Origin: Monosporascus cannonballus
Taxonomy: Eukaryota > Ascomycota > Sordariomycetes > Xylariales
DNA: 64,000 nucleotides
NCBI GenBank assembly: GCA_004154925.1
Contig: QJNS01000699.1
Coordinates: 62,001-126,000 of the forward strand
Direction of reading: 5' to 3'
Shown here one piece after another: positions 60,201 to 64,000 of this stretch. A program made the position numbers and the translations under genes. The notes beneath the pieces are model-generated. The model worked only from the letters and a program-made list of their open reading frames with translations, searched no databases and was not told the DNA's origin. Positions within the stretch are counted from its first letter, which is position 1; every line of letters begins with the position of its first letter.

Positions 60201-63200
60201 CGGTTTACCTTTTCGAAAGTAAAATCCGCTTGATTCAGGAAGGAATTCCGCATTTTAGTTCTTAGCGATTTGGTCATTTGCTTCTCGTTGTCGAAGTTGA
60301 CGATACTGGCAATGAAGTCGTCCCGGCGAATGACGGCCTGGACGTTCTTCCAGTTTCCATCAATTTTGTAACCAAGCAATGCGCAGACAGCTTCCAACGC
60401 AAGCTTCACACCCGCGGGGGGAGAACCCATGGAACGGACTTCCGTCAGGTGTTGCCGTTTGATATTGCTAACGCTAGCCTTCGCTTCCTCGACAGCCGGT
60501 TCAGCCCTTGCAAGATCGTTCAGCACGACCTCTCTCCGTGATGCAACTTCTGCTTCTTGTTTCTCGAGGGCGGCTTGAATTTCGAGAGAGGTGTTCTTGC
60601 GCTGTTCAGCTTCTCGCTGGTCGGCAACCATACGCTGTAGCTTCTCGTTGGCTTCCGCGTCCTTTTGTTCAAGCTGAGCCTTCTTCTCCGCCAGGCTGGC
60701 TCTGAGGTCACGGACTTTCTCAACTGTATCTCGGAGCTTGTCAAGACCGACATTGAGATGGCGCTGCTGTTCCTCGAGATCTTCACGCTTTTCATTATAT
60801 AGCTTGACGTATTGCGCCACGAAGTCAAGGAAGTGTCGCGGTGTGAGGAAAGTCACCTTACCCTGTTGCTTCTGAAGCTTGGCGTTGAAGCGTTGCAGGG
60901 AGTAGTGTATGTAAACCATCGAATTGACGATAGCCTCCCTGTGAGAAGGCGGCAGACTGAGAGCGCGATAAGCCACAGGAATAGTATCGGGAGCCGCGAA
61001 GTTCGGCTTATCCAGGTCAATCGAGTGGGTCAGTTCATTGGCAACCTGGAACAGCGCCTGGTCAGACCAGTCGCCGAACCAGTTCAGCACGCAGCGGTTG
61101 AACAGGGCCGGACTCGTAGCAGCCTTGGACGAGAGGCCGTCCTCGGGAGGGTTCATAGTGAACACAACATGCAGGTTCTGGACAATCTGTTGCGTGAACC
61201 ACTTGTAGAGTTCCTCCTGTGAATCAAGGAGCAGGCCTTGCTTCTGAGCTCCTTCCTTACAAGCTGTCATGAGGGCGGCGAGGTCGTCTCCTTCGAATAG
61301 ACCAGGGACTTCTGCATTGGCCAGCAGGGTGTTCATCCTTTCGAGAAAGCCTGAGTCAAGGACATTGGACTCGTCCATGATGAAACATATCTTTTCACCC
61401 TTACATCCGCACCGGCGCAGGACATCGCGCAGGTCTTCGTCAAAATCTTCAGCAGAGTACTTTCCGTGGACCTTGATCTGGAACACCTTGAGGCCGTTCA
61501 TCCAGGCAACGAATCTAGACAGCGTCGTTTTACCACTGCCACTCACGCCGATTAAGATCAAATGACCCTGTGGTTGTCTGAACACACGATCAATGCGAAG
61601 CACATGTTCAAGCACGTCATTGAATAGGATGAGAGGGACATCGACCTCTTCTTCGCAGAAAGTCTTGAGGCGAGCCCTAACGAAGTCCCGCAGCTGCTCT
61701 CGGTCGACCGGCACGTAATTCTTGGAAAGCCAATTGGAGAACAGAATCGGACCACCAAGGGCCTTCTGCTCGTCAATCGTTGGGAACAATTCCAGGGCAA
61801 TTCTTCTCACTGCTTTGTCGGTCCATTGCCTCTCCTCCTCCGCAACCAATCGGTCTTGGAAGAGCCGTAACGCCTCGTGTGCCCAAATGCGGACTAGACC
61901 TTCGACTGAGAGCGTCTCCAGAGGCCGTATCGCTTCATAAACACCGCGCACCCACCGTGTCAGTTCACGGGGACTGTAGACATAGTGGGGCTGGATCTTA
62001 GGCGTGAAGCGACGTTGGGATTCCAGATAGAATTGCACCATGGCCTGGGTAAGAGCTTCCGAATACCCGCGCAACGTTGGGATAATCTTGAGCACCGCAG
62101 AATTGAAGGTACCATAGATCTGCAGCAGCGATAGTTCACCGGGATAGTCGACCATGATGAGCGGGGCGTGCCTGAGGAACCTGGCACCCATCGGAGTACG
62201 GCCAGCATCAGTGGGCGGATTGCAAGCACCGACGAACTGGATGCGATCAAGGGTAACCCAAGATTTATCGGACGTCCGCCAGAAGCCGTTATGTTCAACC
62301 AGTTGACGAAGGAAGGAAATGGCGCGCTGGGTGCCATATTTGTCCGGCGCAGGCAAATTGATCTCATCACAGAAGACTACGAGCCAGCGACCGATTTGCG
62401 TTGGGGATAACATGACGCCGTTTAATGTCTTCTTGTACTCGCAGTACTGTTCGAACGTCTTGATGAGAAGATCAGGAGTGGTGGCGCTGGAGAAGTTGAG
62501 GCCAACGACTTCCATGTTCGGTAGTTTGCGAAGAGCGCTAAACAGCGTCATTGTTTTACCAGAGCCAGGAGGACCACAGAGTAGCAGGGGCTTGTGCTCG
62601 GCGAGCCACGAGTAGAGAACGTCCTCGTGACGTACAGTATCCAGCGTAGGGATGACAACGTCTGTCTGGATGATCGAGTGTGTGTTGACCTCGATGGTAG
62701 GAACTTGGTTTTGCCATGGCGTCCATTCAGCTCTGGGAAGGGTTACATCAAAATCGATTAATGAGCTGGTACCGTCGAGTGGAGGAGAGCCGAAGTTTGC
62801 CAGGCCCGCAACTTTATCACCAAATTCCTTCCTGTCATTCAGGGGGCAGTCGCCAGTTAGCGCCCAGACCAGAGCGAGCAATAGCTTCTTGGAGACGTAA
62901 TCTTCGATTTGCTCCGGATCCAACGGGAAATCGACATGCTGTGCGTTATATTCGATTATATCCCGAACTGCCTTGTTTAGCAAGGAAAAGAGAGTGTTGA
63001 GGACTCGAGCAATAGTGAACTCCATGATGTGGTTGAAGGATTCGGCCTCCTTCAGCACAGCGAGGATGAAGTCGTCGGTAGTCAAATGAGCCTGGAGTAA
63101 CTCGGCCACTTGGCTCTGTATCTGAAGGGCTTTGGCTGGGTTCTGGTTTGCCGCGGCCGCATCTTCATCCAGATCCTCGAAAGCGATTGTCTTCAGTGTG

Positions 63201-64000
63201 TCAAGGTAGTTGGCGACCATCATGCTCGGGGTAACGGTATCCTCGCTGAACCAGACCATACCGCATCGACTGACGGTAGCGAGTGTAGCATACTTCAAAG
63301 TCTCGACTTCGAACATGATGCGAACGTTAGGTGGCAGGTTGAGACGTTCACCGTTAGGAAGCGTGAGGAGCTTATTGTCGTCAAGGACACTGTTCAAGTT
63401 TTCGACCCACTCAGGATCAACGTCGCCATCGAAGACGATCCAATGCCGTTTGGAGTCTTCTCCACGAAGGTTATCGACAATCTTTCTCAGGATACTGGTA
63501 AACAGCCCATCGGTCCACTCTCTTGTAGTCGAATCCAGGTTTCCGTATAGAGCCTCCTTCGACATGACCTTCGAATCGATGACATGTGACACACCCTCAA
63601 CACCTTCGACCTGTTGGAGGGCGTCAAGAAGCAGCCTCCAGGCAGCTGACTTTCCTGAACCCGAGTTACCAACCATCATCACACCGTGATGAATCTTTTG
63701 AATCTGGTACAACTGGAGAATCTTCGTCATCCAGACATCGTTGACAACCAGGTGCCTCTCTTCTGCAAGGCGACGGATAGCATCCTCGAGTTGCACCAGG
63801 CTGGCCGGCACATATTGAACACCCGGGAAGCATTCGCCTTCGATGTTCATCATGATCTCTACATCGCTCCTGATGAGCTTGGGGGCAATGGTTTCCCTGA
63901 CGCTCTGGACAATAATTTCGGGCTCGACCACTTCCTCTGCACCGATGGTGCCGCCACTATTCGTAAGCCGAGCGCGCTTGAGACCACCAGAACTGACCAA
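57259..64000 (-). CDS. ro-1: Cytoplasmic dynein heavy chain, C-terminal half (partial)
   Basis: Minus-end-directed microtubule motor for nuclear migration and vesicle transport (Neurospora ro-1, Aspergillus nudA). Minus-strand exons are 57773-64000 (open at the right edge) and 57259-57720, joined by a 52-bp intron (GTAAGT...CACTGAC...ATAG) that restores [16 protein letters not shown]. 2076 + 153 residues are visible. AAA2 P-loop GNSGSGKS is at 63647-63670, AAA3 GPPGSGKT at about 62553-62580 with [10 protein letters not shown], and AAA4 GVSGSGKT at about 61527-61554 with CFIMDESN. The stalk coiled coils are at about 60830-60470 and 60110-59930, around the microtubule-binding tip ([20 protein letters not shown]). 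AAA5, AAA6 and the C-terminal domain follow. The tail, linker and AAA1 lie beyond the window. The first visible codon is TTG, so no start is present. Confidence 0.98.

Overview
The window looks like a chromosome segment of a filamentous ascomycete, most likely a Sordariomycete. Introns are short (50-250 bp), with GTRNGT donors and CTAAC/CTGAC branch points. The proteins closely resemble Neurospora/Colletotrichum-type orthologues. GC-rich gene islands alternate abruptly with extremely AT-rich blocks full of transposon relics, as expected of repeat-induced point mutation (RIP).

Layout. 1-4662: 3' part of a RIP-mutated Ty3/Gypsy chromovirus relic ending in a 388-bp LTR. 4663-5990: AT-rich, no gene. 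6000-16800: a sparse gene island with the GATA-type siderophore repressor (sreA/sre, +), Golgi protein TVP15 (-) and a 7-TM receptor-like protein (+), separated by 1-2.5 kb stretches without recognisable genes. 16900-42464: a 25-kb AT-rich block holding two nearly full-length copies of one Gypsy element (7406 and 7290 bp, each with two 206-bp LTRs and a 5-bp target duplication), a pogo/Fot1-type transposase relic, and a solo LTR of the same family as the LTR at 4275-4662. 43471-64000: a dense housekeeping island with a beta-trefoil-like protein (+), PP2A catalytic subunit (-), exocyst subunit EXO84 (-), TOM20 (+), wybutosine enzyme TYW1 (-) and the C-terminal half of the cytoplasmic dynein heavy chain (-, running off the right edge).

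The genes do not form a pathway or cluster. They are individual cell-biology genes: secretion (EXO84, TVP15), mitochondrial import (TOM20), tRNA modification (TYW1), microtubule transport (dynein), signalling (PP2A, receptor-like) and iron control (sreA). EXO84 and TOM20 are divergent; TOM20/TYW1 and sreA/TVP15 are convergent. Exon structures of the recognised multi-exon genes were rebuilt by hand; frames and lengths close exactly for sreA, TVP15, the trefoil-like gene, PP2A, EXO84, TOM20 and TYW1.

I found no clearly new biological system. The most informative features are the retroelement structures that can still be read through RIP, including a conserved stretch of about 1.6 kb between pol and the 3' LTR of the 206-bp-LTR family with no assigned function, and the placement of the iron regulator between two heterochromatin-like blocks. 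No tRNA, rRNA or CRISPR was seen.
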